Assembly (NCBI GenBank): GCA_016715115.1
Contig: JADKBM010000011.1
Span: 62,001-126,000 of the forward strand
Reading direction: 5' to 3'
Origin: Acidobacteriota bacterium
GTDB lineage: Bacteria; Acidobacteriota; Blastocatellia; Pyrinomonadales; Pyrinomonadaceae
Length of the DNA: 64,000 nucleotides
In this document: positions 17,365 to 25,404 of the stretch, in pieces
How positions within the stretch are numbered: the stretch's first letter is position 1
How the letters are laid out: the number at the start of each line of letters is the position of its first letter
Notes under the pieces: model-generated
Told to the model about the DNA's origin: nothing
Database searches by the model: none
Seen by the model: the letters and a program-made list of their open reading frames with translations, nothing else
Translations under genes and position numbers: made by a program

Positions 17365-17442
17365 CGATTTGGGAATTGCGATCCCGGATCCTGGATTGAA
17401 ATCGAACAATCCAAGACCCTAGATCCAAGATCCAAAATCGAA
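17365..17442. repeat. AATCC-type degenerate palindrome between rpsI and rpsB
   Basis: TTCGATTTGGGAATTGCGAT and, 60 bp on, GATCCAAGATCCAAAATCG form an imperfect inverted repeat of the same family as the one at 15,500. It directly abuts the rpsI stop and may end that transcript. Confidence 0.55.
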
Positions 17443-17835
17443 TTAACGTTTCGAGAACTGGAACCGCTTGCGGGCTCCTTTCTGTCCGTATTTTTTGCGT
17501 TCTTTCTGACGCGGGTCGCGGGTCACGAGACCCGCTTTCTTCAACATGCCCCGAAAGTCGATGTTGTATTCCATCAGCGCACGTGTGATTCCGTGACGGA
17601 CCGCACCGGCCTGTCCGGCCGTCCCGCCGCCCGCGACATTAACAAGAATGTCGAACTTGCCGGCGGTCTCGGTCAAACGAAGCGGTTGCCGAATGATCAT
17701 TCGAAGCGCTTCGTTCGGGAAATACTCGTCAAATCCGCGGCGATTGACGATGATGTCGCCATTGCCCGGACGGAGATAAACGCGTGCTGTTGAAGTTTTT
17801 CTGCGGCCAGTGCCGTAATACTGAATGTCTGCCAT
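17443..17835 (-). CDS. rpsI: 30S ribosomal protein S9
   Basis: 130 aa, normal length. It starts YYGTGRRKTSTARVYLRPG and ends with the basic tail KKYGQKGARKRFQFSKR, whose last Arg contacts P-site tRNA in known structures. It follows rplM by 57 bp on the minus strand, the standard L13-S9 pair. Confidence 0.97.
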   Translation of the reverse strand: MADIQYYGTGRRKTSTARVYLRPGNGDIIVNRRGFDEYFPNEALRMIIRQPLRLTETAGKFDILVNVAGGGTAGQAGAVRHGITRALMEYNIDFRGMLKKAGLVTRDPRQKERKKYGQKGARKRFQFSKR

Positions 17836-17892
17836 AAATGTGATCGGTGCGTTCGGCGGTCGGGATCGGGAACCGATTTCCCGCCATCGCCA

Positions 17893-18336
17893 CTACTTCG
17901 TTTCAATAACGATTGATTCAGGTTTCTGAGCCGAATGACGATGCTCGCCGTCCGCGTAAACCTTTAGTTTCTTGGCCATCGCCTTTCCGAGTTTGGTTTT
18001 CGGAAGCATGCCTTTGACGGCCAGTTCGATGATCCGTTCGGGTTTCGTGGCGAACATATCCTTGACCGATTTTTCGCGCAGTCCGCCCGGATAGAGCGTG
18101 TGATGGCGATAAACCTTCTGGTCGTTCTTCGAACCCTTGAAGATCGCGTGACGCGCGTTGATGACAACGACGTGGTCTCCCATATCAAGGAACGGCGTCC
18201 AGTCAGGATTGTTTTTGCCGGACAGGATCCGCGCGACCTCGGTCGCCAGACGTCCGACGGTCTTGCCCTTGGCATCGACCACAAACCATTTACGGTTTTC
18301 TGCTAAACCCTTTCCGCTCGGAAAATAAGTACTCAT
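17893..18336 (-). CDS. rplM: 50S ribosomal protein L13
   Basis: 147 aa from ATG 18,336 (MSTYFPSGKG); a TTG three codons upstream is also in frame but less likely. Family motifs are WFVVDAKGKTVGRLATEVA, GDHVVVINA, and YRHHTLYPGGLREKSVKDM, followed by RIIELAVKGMLPK. It begins the L13-S9 operon and lies about 125 bp from the Nudix gene. Confidence 0.97.
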   Translation of the reverse strand: MSTYFPSGKGLAENRKWFVVDAKGKTVGRLATEVARILSGKNNPDWTPFLDMGDHVVVINARHAIFKGSKNDQKVYRHHTLYPGGLREKSVKDMFATKPERIIELAVKGMLPKTKLGKAMAKKLKVYADGEHRHSAQKPESIVIETK

Positions 18337-18461
18337 AAATACCAACTATGTTAGGAATTTTCGCCAAAAAGCGAACTGATAGGATAACGAATGGCGCCGT
18401 CGAGGTCAAGCCGAAGCGAGGGAAAACACGCTCAGATCCTTGAGACTGAGGATTCACAGGA

Positions 18462-19001
18462 TCAAAAGCTGAATGTCCGCCCGAATCGCGCCGCCGCCAA
18501 GAGTACTCCGCAAATGGTTTTGGCGTCCCGAATTCGGTGGTCGTGGATCATCTCGAAGATCTCGTCGAACGAATAACGGGCAACGCTGATAAATTCGTCG
18601 GCCTCCAGCCGTTGCTCGGTTTCGACGAGTCCCGTCGCGAGGAAGACGTGCATCAACTCGGTCAAAAAGCCGGGCGAAACGAAAAACTCGGTAAGTTTTT
18701 CGAGGTTCGTTGCGGTCACGCCGATCTCTTCTTCGAGTTCGCGCCGCGCGCCCGTTTCAGGGTCTTCGCCGCGCTCGATCGTTCCGGCCGGGATCTCAAG
18801 AAGATATTCGCCGGCGGCGTGCCGGTACTGGCGCACGAGCGCCACCGTAAGATCGGCGAAAACGGGGACGATGACGACCGAGCCGGCGTGTCTGACGATC
18901 TCGCGGTCGTATTCGAGGCCATTCTCGCGAATCCGTTCCACAAGGACATCGAAGATTCGGCCCTTGTATATGTTTTTGGTCGAAAGTTTTTCAGGTTTCA
19001 T
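18462..19001 (-). CDS. Nudix hydrolase, ADP-ribose pyrophosphatase-like
   Basis: 179 aa. The Nudix box is complete (G-x5-E-x7-REUxEExGU): GTIERGEDPETGARRELEEE then IGV. The preceding strand HAGSVVIVPVFADLTVALVR and the EIPAGTIE segment are typical of NudF/ADP-ribose pyrophosphatases, which hydrolyse ADP-ribose or nucleotide sugars. It is on the same strand as rplM, but separated from it, and is probably a monocistronic gene with its promoter in the 19,002-19,099 gap. Confidence 0.9.
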   Translation of the reverse strand: MKPEKLSTKNIYKGRIFDVLVERIRENGLEYDREIVRHAGSVVIVPVFADLTVALVRQYRHAAGEYLLEIPAGTIERGEDPETGARRELEEEIGVTATNLEKLTEFFVSPGFLTELMHVFLATGLVETEQRLEADEFISVARYSFDEIFEMIHDHRIRDAKTICGVLLAAARFGRTFSF

Positions 19002-19099
19002 CGAAATTTCAGGCCAAATTGGTTGACATCGGCGTTATACTTTAACCAAGCACGAACAAAGGGCAGAAGACTCCCAGCGAAACTTACTTTGGAGGCTTT

Positions 19100-19282
19100 A
19101 TGCGAACTATCGGATTAACCGCCGTCGTCCTTTTCTTGGCCGCGCTCGCGTCGTTCGTTTGGGGATTTCTCAATCCAACTCGCTTTCAGTCCGCCGCCGG
19201 ATTCGGCGTTTTCTTTTTCGCCGCCGCCGCGCTGATTCTTGCGGTCACGATCTGGCGCCGGACGAAGACCGAACGGATCTGA
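19100..19282 (+). CDS. Small two-helix membrane protein
   Basis: 60 aa. A good Shine-Dalgarno (TTGGAGG) lies 6 nt before the ATG. The protein is almost only two hydrophobic helices (TAVVLFLAALASFVWGF and GVFFFAAAALILAVTIW) separated by a short NPTRFQ turn and ended by RRTKTERI. It looks real from ribosome binding site and codon use, but I do not recognise a family. Confidence 0.6.
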   Translation: MRTIGLTAVVLFLAALASFVWGFLNPTRFQSAAGFGVFFFAAAALILAVTIWRRTKTERI

Positions 19283-19304
19283 ACTGATCCGAAGATCTTG
19301 TCGC

Positions 19305-19832
19305 TTATTCCGCGGCGTTTTCGCGGTCAGTTGTCTTCGTGCGCCGGACCAACAGCACGAGCCAAAGAAGTTCCTTGATCGGACTCAAAACCAGATATCC
19401 CGTCAGCAAAACGAACAATCCCGTCGATGCGCCGAGAAACGTCTCGTAGTACATTGCGTCCAGTGCCGGCGTCGGTCGGTGCCCGAAAAAAGATCCCCAG
19501 AGCATTTTCGCCGTCGCGAGCTTGTAGGCGAGGATCGAAAAACATCCTGCGGCCCACCAAAGTTGCTTGATGATCCACGATGCCCCCTTTGCAAATACCA
19601 CGAACCGCGCGGCGAAGATTGTGGCGATCGCGAGATGGAACCCGACCATTACGAAGATGGCGGCCCGGTTCGCGCGAAGCCATTCAACGGACGCTTCCAT
19701 TGTCATAAGGTGAATGAAGCGAACGATATCGATCGAAGCCGCAAGAGAGATCAGGAACGCCGCCGACATTGAAAGGTGACGCGTTTTGTGAAGCAGTCTC
19801 GAATAATTGCCGCAAACCTCACCGATGCTCAT
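19305..19832 (-). CDS. Multi-pass membrane protein, unknown
   Basis: 175 aa with four predicted hydrophobic helices (SAAFLISLAASIDIVRFIHL, AAIFVMVGFHLAIATIFAAR, IKQLWWAAGCFSILAYKL, FLGASTGLFVLLTGYLVL). The chosen start overlaps the end of the glycosylase gene by 14 bp, which suggests coupling; an internal Met at residue 22 is an alternative. No family recognised. Confidence 0.6.
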   Translation of the reverse strand: MSIGEVCGNYSRLLHKTRHLSMSAAFLISLAASIDIVRFIHLMTMEASVEWLRANRAAIFVMVGFHLAIATIFAARFVVFAKGASWIIKQLWWAAGCFSILAYKLATAKMLWGSFFGHRPTPALDAMYYETFLGASTGLFVLLTGYLVLSPIKELLWLVLLVRRTKTTDRENAAE

Positions 19833-20787
19833 TCAGATAATCGCGGACCTTCTTCATATCGTCCCAAACTTCGCGTTTCTTGCTCGGATCGCGCAAGAGA
19901 TACGCCGGATGAAATGTCGGCATCACCTTGACGCCGTAGTAGTCCTGAAAGATCCCGCGGATCTTCGTTATCCCCTCGCGCGAGTCGAGCAGGTTCTTCA
20001 TCGCCGTATTGCCGAGAACGACGATCACTTTTGGCCTGACGACGGCGATCTCGCGGAGCAGAAACGGTTTGCACGCCGCGGTCTCATCGGGCAAAGGCGC
20101 CCGGTTTCCCGGCGGACGGCAACGGTTGATGTTGCCGATGAAAACTTCTTCGCGCTTGATGCCGATCGCCTCGATGATCTTCGTCAGCAATTGTCCCGCG
20201 CGTCCTACGAACGGCGCGCCCTGGGCGTCTTCGTCCGCGCCGGGCGCTTCGCCGACGAACATCAGTTCGGCTGAAAAACTGCCGGTGCTGTGCGCGATAT
20301 TCGTTCGCCCGGCGCAGAGCGCGCAGCGCTTGCAGTCGCCGATATCGGCACGGATCGCCTCGATGGTTTCGCCTGTCGAGGGAAGCGCGGCCGTTGCGTC
20401 GCCAAACGGTTCGGCGGCTTTTGACTCTGTGGATTTCGGCATTTCAATTGTTGGCCGGCTGATCGTCGGCGGCGCGGCGGCGCGCGGTTCGGCCGGGACG
20501 ACGCGCGAGAGTTTGGTCGATTCGAGCAGTCCGAGACGCGGCGCGGACACGCGGACCTCCTTTCTTTCAGGAAGCCGAGGAAGCACGCTCTTTAGTGTTT
20601 CCGGTTCGGGGATGAATTTCTCGAGCCGATCGCGCGGAACATCGTTAGCCGCCCGGGCGAGTCCGACGGGTTCCTCAAACGCCGGGACTTCGGCGAGTTC
20701 GACGGCGAGATTCGCGACGCCAAGTTCCTGAAGATACTGCACGTGTTCGCGGACGTCGAGCGCAAGTTCCGAAAGTTCCTGATTCAT
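19819..20787 (-). CDS. Uracil-DNA glycosylase, family 4 (4Fe-4S), with long N-terminal extension
   Basis: 322 aa. The catalytic domain starts near residue 142: Cys152, Cys155 and the later Cys of AACKPFL belong to the 4Fe-4S set, the active-site loop is GEAPGADEDAQGAPFVGRAG, then NINRCRPPGNRAPLPDE and the FHPAYLLRDP leucine loop. Such enzymes remove uracil from DNA. The first 140 residues are a Pro/Ala/Glu-rich extension preceded by a helical region, as in many bacterial members. The gene overlaps coaBC by 4 bp (ATGA-type), so the two are co-translated. Confidence 0.93.
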   Translation of the reverse strand: MNQELSELALDVREHVQYLQELGVANLAVELAEVPAFEEPVGLARAANDVPRDRLEKFIPEPETLKSVLPRLPERKEVRVSAPRLGLLESTKLSRVVPAEPRAAAPPTISRPTIEMPKSTESKAAEPFGDATAALPSTGETIEAIRADIGDCKRCALCAGRTNIAHSTGSFSAELMFVGEAPGADEDAQGAPFVGRAGQLLTKIIEAIGIKREEVFIGNINRCRPPGNRAPLPDETAACKPFLLREIAVVRPKVIVVLGNTAMKNLLDSREGITKIRGIFQDYYGVKVMPTFHPAYLLRDPSKKREVWDDMKKVRDYLNEHR

Positions 20788-22064
20788 TTGGAGGCCCTCA
20801 GATCGGCGATCGCGTCGAGGATCTTGTCCGCCATTTCGCGTTTCGACTGCCGCGGAAGCGTCGTCGAGCCCGAAGGCGTCAGCAGTATCGCGGCGTTCTC
20901 TTCCGAGCCGAATCCGAGCCCTTTGTCGCTGACGTCGTTGGCGACGATCATATCGAGCCGCTTCCGCTCCATTTTCGAACGGGCATAGCCCTCGACATTG
21001 TTCGTTTCGGCGGCGAATCCGACGACGAGAAGCCGCGAATTCCGGATCTCGGCGACGGTCGAGAGAATGTCGGGCGTGCGTTCCAGTTCGAGCACCAGTT
21101 CATCGGCGTCGGTTTTTTTGATCTTTGATTCGGCGACCCGTTTCGGCCGGTAATCGGCGACCGCGGCGGCGCCGACAAAAACCGTCGCGCCCGACAGATA
21201 TTTCAAAACTTCATTGAGCATCTGTTCGGCAGACTCCGCCCGGATGACCTCGACGCCCTCAGGCGGATCGACCGAGACCGAGCCGCAAACGCACGTCACC
21301 CAGGCACCGCGGTCGCGCGCCGCCTCGGCGAGCGCGAACCCCATTTTCCCAGACGAATGATTTGAAATGAACCGGACCGGATCGATCGCCTCTCGAGTGC
21401 CGCCGACGGTGAGCAGAATATGTTCGTTTCCAAGATCTTTCGATTTGGAATTTGGGATTTTGGATTTGGGATTTTGGGCAGCGGATTTCGCGGCATCGGG
21501 TTTTGCGGGCTCGATGTTCAAGAGGTCGAGTGCCTGGCGGGCGATGTTCTCGACATCTTCCAGTTTTCCGGTTCCGACTGTTTTGCAGGCGAGTTCGCCT
21601 GCGATCGGCTCGACGAACCTGACGCCGTCCTTCTTAAGTTGCGCGACGTTTCGCCGTGTTGCCGGTTGCTCCCACATCGTGACGTTCATCGCCGGCGCGA
21701 CAAGGACCGGCGCGTTCGATGCGAGATACGTCGAAGTCAAAAAATCGTCGGCGATGCCGTTGGCGAGTTTCGCAAGCACATTTGCGGTCGCCGGAACGAT
21801 CAGCAGCAGGTCGATATTCTGCGAGAAATTGACGTGCGCGATCGGGTCGGGATTCGATTCGTCGTAGTCGTCAACGAGGACGTACCCTCCCGTGAGAGCG
21901 CGGAACGTGAGCGGCGTGACGAATTCCGTCGCGTGGCGCGTCATCGCGACGCTCACCTCGCAGCCCGCCTTTTGCAGCAGGCGCAGAACCTCGACGGCCT
22001 TATACGCGGCAATGCCGCCGCACACGCCAAGCCCGATTCGGATTTTCGACTTTGATTCGCCCAT
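20784..22064 (-). CDS. coaBC: Bifunctional phosphopantothenoylcysteine decarboxylase/phosphopantothenate-cysteine ligase
   Basis: 426 aa. The N-terminal flavoprotein decarboxylase part has GVCGGIAAYKAVEVLRLLQ, the catalytic His of HVNFSQNID and APAMNVTMW; the C-terminal ligase part has NHSSGKMGFALAEAARDRGA and the FAAETNN nucleotide segment. It makes 4'-phosphopantetheine in CoA biosynthesis. The linker at about residues 196-211 (NPKSKIPNSKSKDLGN) is encoded by an AATCC-type repeat identical in style to the intergenic ones, so a repeat has been inserted in frame between the two domains. Confidence 0.96.
   Translation of the reverse strand: MGESKSKIRIGLGVCGGIAAYKAVEVLRLLQKAGCEVSVAMTRHATEFVTPLTFRALTGGYVLVDDYDESNPDPIAHVNFSQNIDLLLIVPATANVLAKLANGIADDFLTSTYLASNAPVLVAPAMNVTMWEQPATRRNVAQLKKDGVRFVEPIAGELACKTVGTGKLEDVENIARQALDLLNIEPAKPDAAKSAAQNPKSKIPNSKSKDLGNEHILLTVGGTREAIDPVRFISNHSSGKMGFALAEAARDRGAWVTCVCGSVSVDPPEGVEVIRAESAEQMLNEVLKYLSGATVFVGAAAVADYRPKRVAESKIKKTDADELVLELERTPDILSTVAEIRNSRLLVVGFAAETNNVEGYARSKMERKRLDMIVANDVSDKGLGFGSEENAAILLTPSGSTTLPRQSKREMADKILDAIADLRASK
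21428..21478. repeat. AATCCAAAATC-type repeat inside coaBC
   Basis: Reads GGAATTTGGGATTTTGGATT and then TGGGATTTTGGG on the plus strand. It lies exactly in the interdomain linker of coaBC and keeps the frame. Confidence 0.75.
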
Positions 22065-22227
22065 AAACGTAAGGAAATTCTACACTAAAATAGCATTAAG
22101 CTGTGTTAATATTCCAATGTACTTTGGGTTACTTCGAGTCGCTCCGACAGGTCGTTCGCGTCTCTTTGGACATACCGATGCGATCCGGCGGCGAGGTTCG
22201 AAAGGGAATTTCTGCACGTTGGAAAGT

Positions 22228-22560
22228 ATGCAGCCGAGTTTGTTTGAACCTAAAGCTGAACTGACCGAGATCGAACGGGTCGTGCTCTATGCGCTCGGCG
22301 ATTTTCAGTCTCGCAAAAAGGTTCTTGCCGAACGCGAACTTGCGCTCGACAGGCTTCGCGGCGCGTTCAGGCGCGCGTTTGAAAAGTTCGGCGTCGAAGA
22401 GATCTCGGACGAATCGATCGCGGAGGTGCTCGGAAAACTGGGTGCAAGAGTAAAGGAAGTTCCGACATTCGTCGCCAAACATCCGTTCCGCGTGACGATC
22501 CCGGACGAAATGGCGGCAAATGGGCGTGGGGAATTTGAGCGTTCGAAGAAAAATACCTGA
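22228..22560 (+). CDS. Small soluble protein, unknown
   Basis: 110 aa from ATG 22,228; the frame is open much further upstream but that part overlaps coaBC antisense. The sequence is charged and helical (IERVVLYALGDFQSRKKVLA, LDRLRGAFRRAFEKFG) and ends in a basic tail. It lies divergent from coaBC and 60 bp before the polyprenyl synthase. The only purine-rich stretch is too close to the ATG to be a normal Shine-Dalgarno, so the start is uncertain. Confidence 0.5.
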   Translation: MQPSLFEPKAELTEIERVVLYALGDFQSRKKVLAERELALDRLRGAFRRAFEKFGVEEISDESIAEVLGKLGARVKEVPTFVAKHPFRVTIPDEMAANGRGEFERSKKNT

Positions 22561-22619
22561 CTAAGAGACCTTGGAGGGGCGAATTCCGAAATCAGAATTC
22601 ACAATTCCCAAATTCGTTG

Positions 22620-23519
22620 ATGGAAAAACAATCTGAAAAATTTGCCGCGCTCGGGAGCTACGTTGAGCGTTATCGGCCGGCGATCGAAAAATCGCTGCGC
22701 GAACATTTGCCGCTCGCGCCGGTGCAGATCGAAACGCCTTTCAACGAGGCCGTCGAATATGCCTTGTTCTCGGGCGGGAAGCGCTTGCGGCCCGTTTTGA
22801 CGCTGCTCGGCGCCGAACTCGTCGGCGGAAATGCGGAATCGGTCCTGCCGGCCGCCGTCGCCGGCGAATTCATACACACAAGTTCACTGATCTTCGACGA
22901 TCTGCCGTGTATGGACAACGCGCCGAAGCGGCGCGGAAAGGATTCGCTGCATCATAAATTTGGCGAGGGGTTGGCGGTGCTCGTCGCGATCGGCTTTTTG
23001 AACGCTTCGTACGGGCTGGTTTTCGTCAATCACGCGAACTTGCCGGAACGCGCGATGCTCGCCCACGCCGAACTCGTCGAGTGCATCGGCGCGTCGGGAA
23101 TGGTCGGCGGCCAATCGGTCGACCTCGCGTTGGCGACCGGCGCGGGCGGCGAGACGAGCGCCGTTTCGGAATCGATCAGGAATCTGAAAACATCGGCCTT
23201 GATGCGCCTTTCGATCCGCGTCGGCGCGATCCTTGCCGGGGCAAACCCGCTCGATCTCGTAAAATTGTCGCGGTTTGCGGAACTTCTCGGCGATGCGTAT
23301 CAATTGAGCGACGACCTTATCGATCTGGATGAGGACGAAGCGATCTTCAGCGCCGATCAAAAGACCTTCGCCGGCACCGAGGGCAAAGCCGCCGGCGAGA
23401 TGCGGCTGAGGAAGATAGTTGACGACGCCAGGCGGATTCTGATCGAAAACTTCCCGTCGAGCGAAGCGCGGAGTTGTCTCGTGCAGTTTGCGGATTATCT
23501 GGCGGAAAGGAGGGCTTGA
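22620..23519 (+). CDS. Polyprenyl diphosphate synthase (farnesyl/geranylgeranyl type)
   Basis: 299 aa. The first Asp-rich motif is DDLPCMDNAPKRRGK (DDx4D) and the second is LSDDLIDLDED (DDxxD); GGKRLRPVLTLL and the GMVGGQSVDL segment are also typical. It condenses isopentenyl diphosphate units with an allylic substrate. The DDx4D spacing and size fit IspA-like farnesyl or geranylgeranyl synthases. The squalene/phytoene synthase 900 bp downstream would use its product. Confidence 0.92.
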   Translation: MEKQSEKFAALGSYVERYRPAIEKSLREHLPLAPVQIETPFNEAVEYALFSGGKRLRPVLTLLGAELVGGNAESVLPAAVAGEFIHTSSLIFDDLPCMDNAPKRRGKDSLHHKFGEGLAVLVAIGFLNASYGLVFVNHANLPERAMLAHAELVECIGASGMVGGQSVDLALATGAGGETSAVSESIRNLKTSALMRLSIRVGAILAGANPLDLVKLSRFAELLGDAYQLSDDLIDLDEDEAIFSADQKTFAGTEGKAAGEMRLRKIVDDARRILIENFPSSEARSCLVQFADYLAERRA

Positions 23520-23520
23520 G

Positions 23521-24231
23521 ATGTTCAGATTGATTAAGTCATTGCTTATCCTTGTTGTCCTCGGCTTCGCGTCTGCGGTGCTTGCGCAACAAGGTGATCA
23601 CAACCGTGGACTTGTGCTGAAAGGATCCCTTTACGCTTGGAAGACGACAGAGATCCAATCGCTCGACCTCCGCTCCGACGGCGTATGGCCGGGATTCGTC
23701 GCGTTGCTCGAAATGGAACTGGCAAACAACGGCGACGAACCGCTACTCGTGCCGCGACGTCTTGGTTGTTTCGCCGAGATCCGCTTTATGGCGGTCGGCG
23801 GTGCAGGAGATGTGAATACGGAGGTCGTTCACCCCGTCGAAAGCCCGTTCTACTGCCGACTGCCTTACTTGCAAGAAAAGGAACCGCGCGGGGATTATTT
23901 CAAGGTGGTCGAACCCGGCGAGTCGTTTCGGTTCGCCGAAGAATTCAGGATATGTGCAGTTCCGGAGAATAAGCGGGATGCTTATCTCAAAGGACTCAAG
24001 GACGTGACACTTTCCAAATCAAGTCTCGAAACAGTTTGGAAATCGACGCATCTGAAATTCAGATATCGTGGCTGGGCAGGAGACGGAAAAGATCCCGAGT
24101 TGCTCCGCAACACCGCAAATCGCTGGGAACGATACGGAGTTTTTCCGTTGAATGACGATGGCGAGTTTACGATAACGTCGCAGCCGATTCCGGCGAACAT
24201 CGATTGGTTGAAGTTGGAGGATCGGAAATAG
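23521..24231 (+). CDS. Exported protein of unknown function
   Basis: 236 aa from ATG 23,521, which follows a very good AGGAGG and lies next to the stop of the prenyl synthase. The signal peptide is FRLIKSLLILVVLGFASAV then LAQQ. The mature part looks like a beta-sandwich (WPGFVALLEMELANNGDEPL, then CFAEIRFMAVGG) with two Cys about 30 residues apart that could pair outside the cytoplasm. A loosely similar broken gene is at 38,780. No family recognised. Confidence 0.65.
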   Translation: MFRLIKSLLILVVLGFASAVLAQQGDHNRGLVLKGSLYAWKTTEIQSLDLRSDGVWPGFVALLEMELANNGDEPLLVPRRLGCFAEIRFMAVGGAGDVNTEVVHPVESPFYCRLPYLQEKEPRGDYFKVVEPGESFRFAEEFRICAVPENKRDAYLKGLKDVTLSKSSLETVWKSTHLKFRYRGWAGDGKDPELLRNTANRWERYGVFPLNDDGEFTITSQPIPANIDWLKLEDRK

Positions 24232-24279
24232 ACCGTGCGGTTCACCATGGTCGAGGTAAACTCAATTGACTTCTTCAAG

Positions 24280-24336
24280 CGTGCGGAGCACGCGAGCTTG
24301 CGATAGCACCACGTGAAGCGGAGCGGAACGTGGTGG
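24280..24336 (+). repeat. Two-hairpin dispersed repeat, copy 1
   Basis: CGTGCGGAGCACG followed by GCTTGCGATAG and then CACCACGT...ACGTGGTG with a 13 nt purine-rich loop. The same arrangement recurs at 28,908 and 29,000. Confidence 0.75.
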
Positions 24337-24448
24337 CTGATCGCGCCGATTTCCGGAGCGTGTGCAACACTCGCAACTATTGTGCTTGCAGATTCGTCAG
24401 CGGGTTACACGCGCTCATTGAGTTCAATTTCCAAAATTCGCGACCTTG

Positions 24449-25354
24449 ATGCTTTCGTCTTCAAATTCAAACGTTCTCTCAAGGGCTTACGAATACTGCG
24501 AGAGCGTGACCAAATATCACGCCCGCAGTTTTTATTTCGCGGCCAAATTTCTGCCGCCCGAAAAGCGCCGCGCGGTCTATCCGATCTATGCCTTCTGCCG
24601 GCACGTCGACGATGCGGTCGACGAGGCGGACGAATCCGCAGAACGCACGCCGCGCGAGGTTGTCGGGATATGGGAAGAGCGTCTGCGCGACGTTTTCCGG
24701 GGCGACGTCAAAACCGAGAACGAACCGACCGAACAGGATCTGGTGTTTATCGCCTGGCAGGATTTGCTTGGAAAGCACCGGTTTGCCGAGAACCTGCCGC
24801 TCGAGCTGATAAAGGGCATTGTCCAGGACACCAAGATCAATCGCTACGAAACCTTCGATGAACTTTACGTTTATTGCTATCGCGTCGCGTCGACCGTCGG
24901 TCTGATGTCGTCCGAGATACTTGGATACAGCGATCCGAGGGCGCTCGATCACGCCGAGGCGCTCGGCATCGCGATGCAGCTGACAAACATCCTGCGCGAC
25001 GTAAAAGAAGACGCCGCGCGGAACCGAATTTATCTGCCGCAAGAAGATCTGCGCCGGTTCGGAGTTTCCGAGGAACAGCTGTTCGATAACCGTGTCGAAT
25101 CGAACTTCGTCGAAATGATGAAATTTCAGATCGCCCGGGCGAGAGAATACTATCGCAAAGGCGATGCGGGAATTCGGTTTCTTGAAAGAGACTCGCGTCT
25201 GACGGTCGGTCTGGCGTCGACGATCTATTCGCGCATTCTCGACGAGATCGAAAAGCAAGATCACGACGTCTTTCGGCGACGGGCGCACACGAGCGCCGCG
25301 CAGAAGCTCTTGACCATCCCGCGCGTTTGGTTCGATCTTCGCCGCGGTTCGTGA
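24449..25354 (+). CDS. Squalene/phytoene synthase family protein
   Basis: 301 aa from ATG 24,449 (a TTG directly upstream is in frame). The head-to-head prenyl synthase motifs are present: YPIYAFCRHVDDAVDEAD (first DxxxD) and LTNILRDVKEDAARNRIYLP (second Asp-rich motif). It joins two farnesyl or geranylgeranyl diphosphates to squalene-type or phytoene-type products. Which product is made cannot be told from sequence reading alone. The two-hairpin repeat lies just upstream. Confidence 0.9.
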   Translation: MLSSSNSNVLSRAYEYCESVTKYHARSFYFAAKFLPPEKRRAVYPIYAFCRHVDDAVDEADESAERTPREVVGIWEERLRDVFRGDVKTENEPTEQDLVFIAWQDLLGKHRFAENLPLELIKGIVQDTKINRYETFDELYVYCYRVASTVGLMSSEILGYSDPRALDHAEALGIAMQLTNILRDVKEDAARNRIYLPQEDLRRFGVSEEQLFDNRVESNFVEMMKFQIARAREYYRKGDAGIRFLERDSRLTVGLASTIYSRILDEIEKQDHDVFRRRAHTSAAQKLLTIPRVWFDLRRGS

Positions 25355-25404
25355 ATTGAGGGCGTTGGTTGTGGTAATCTGACAGGAATCGTAGGGGTAA
25401 GATT

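Noticed and set aside
19023..19041. TTGACA and TATACT near the small membrane protein gene
   Set aside because: The spacer is only 7 bp, far from the 16-18 bp needed for a sigma-70 promoter.
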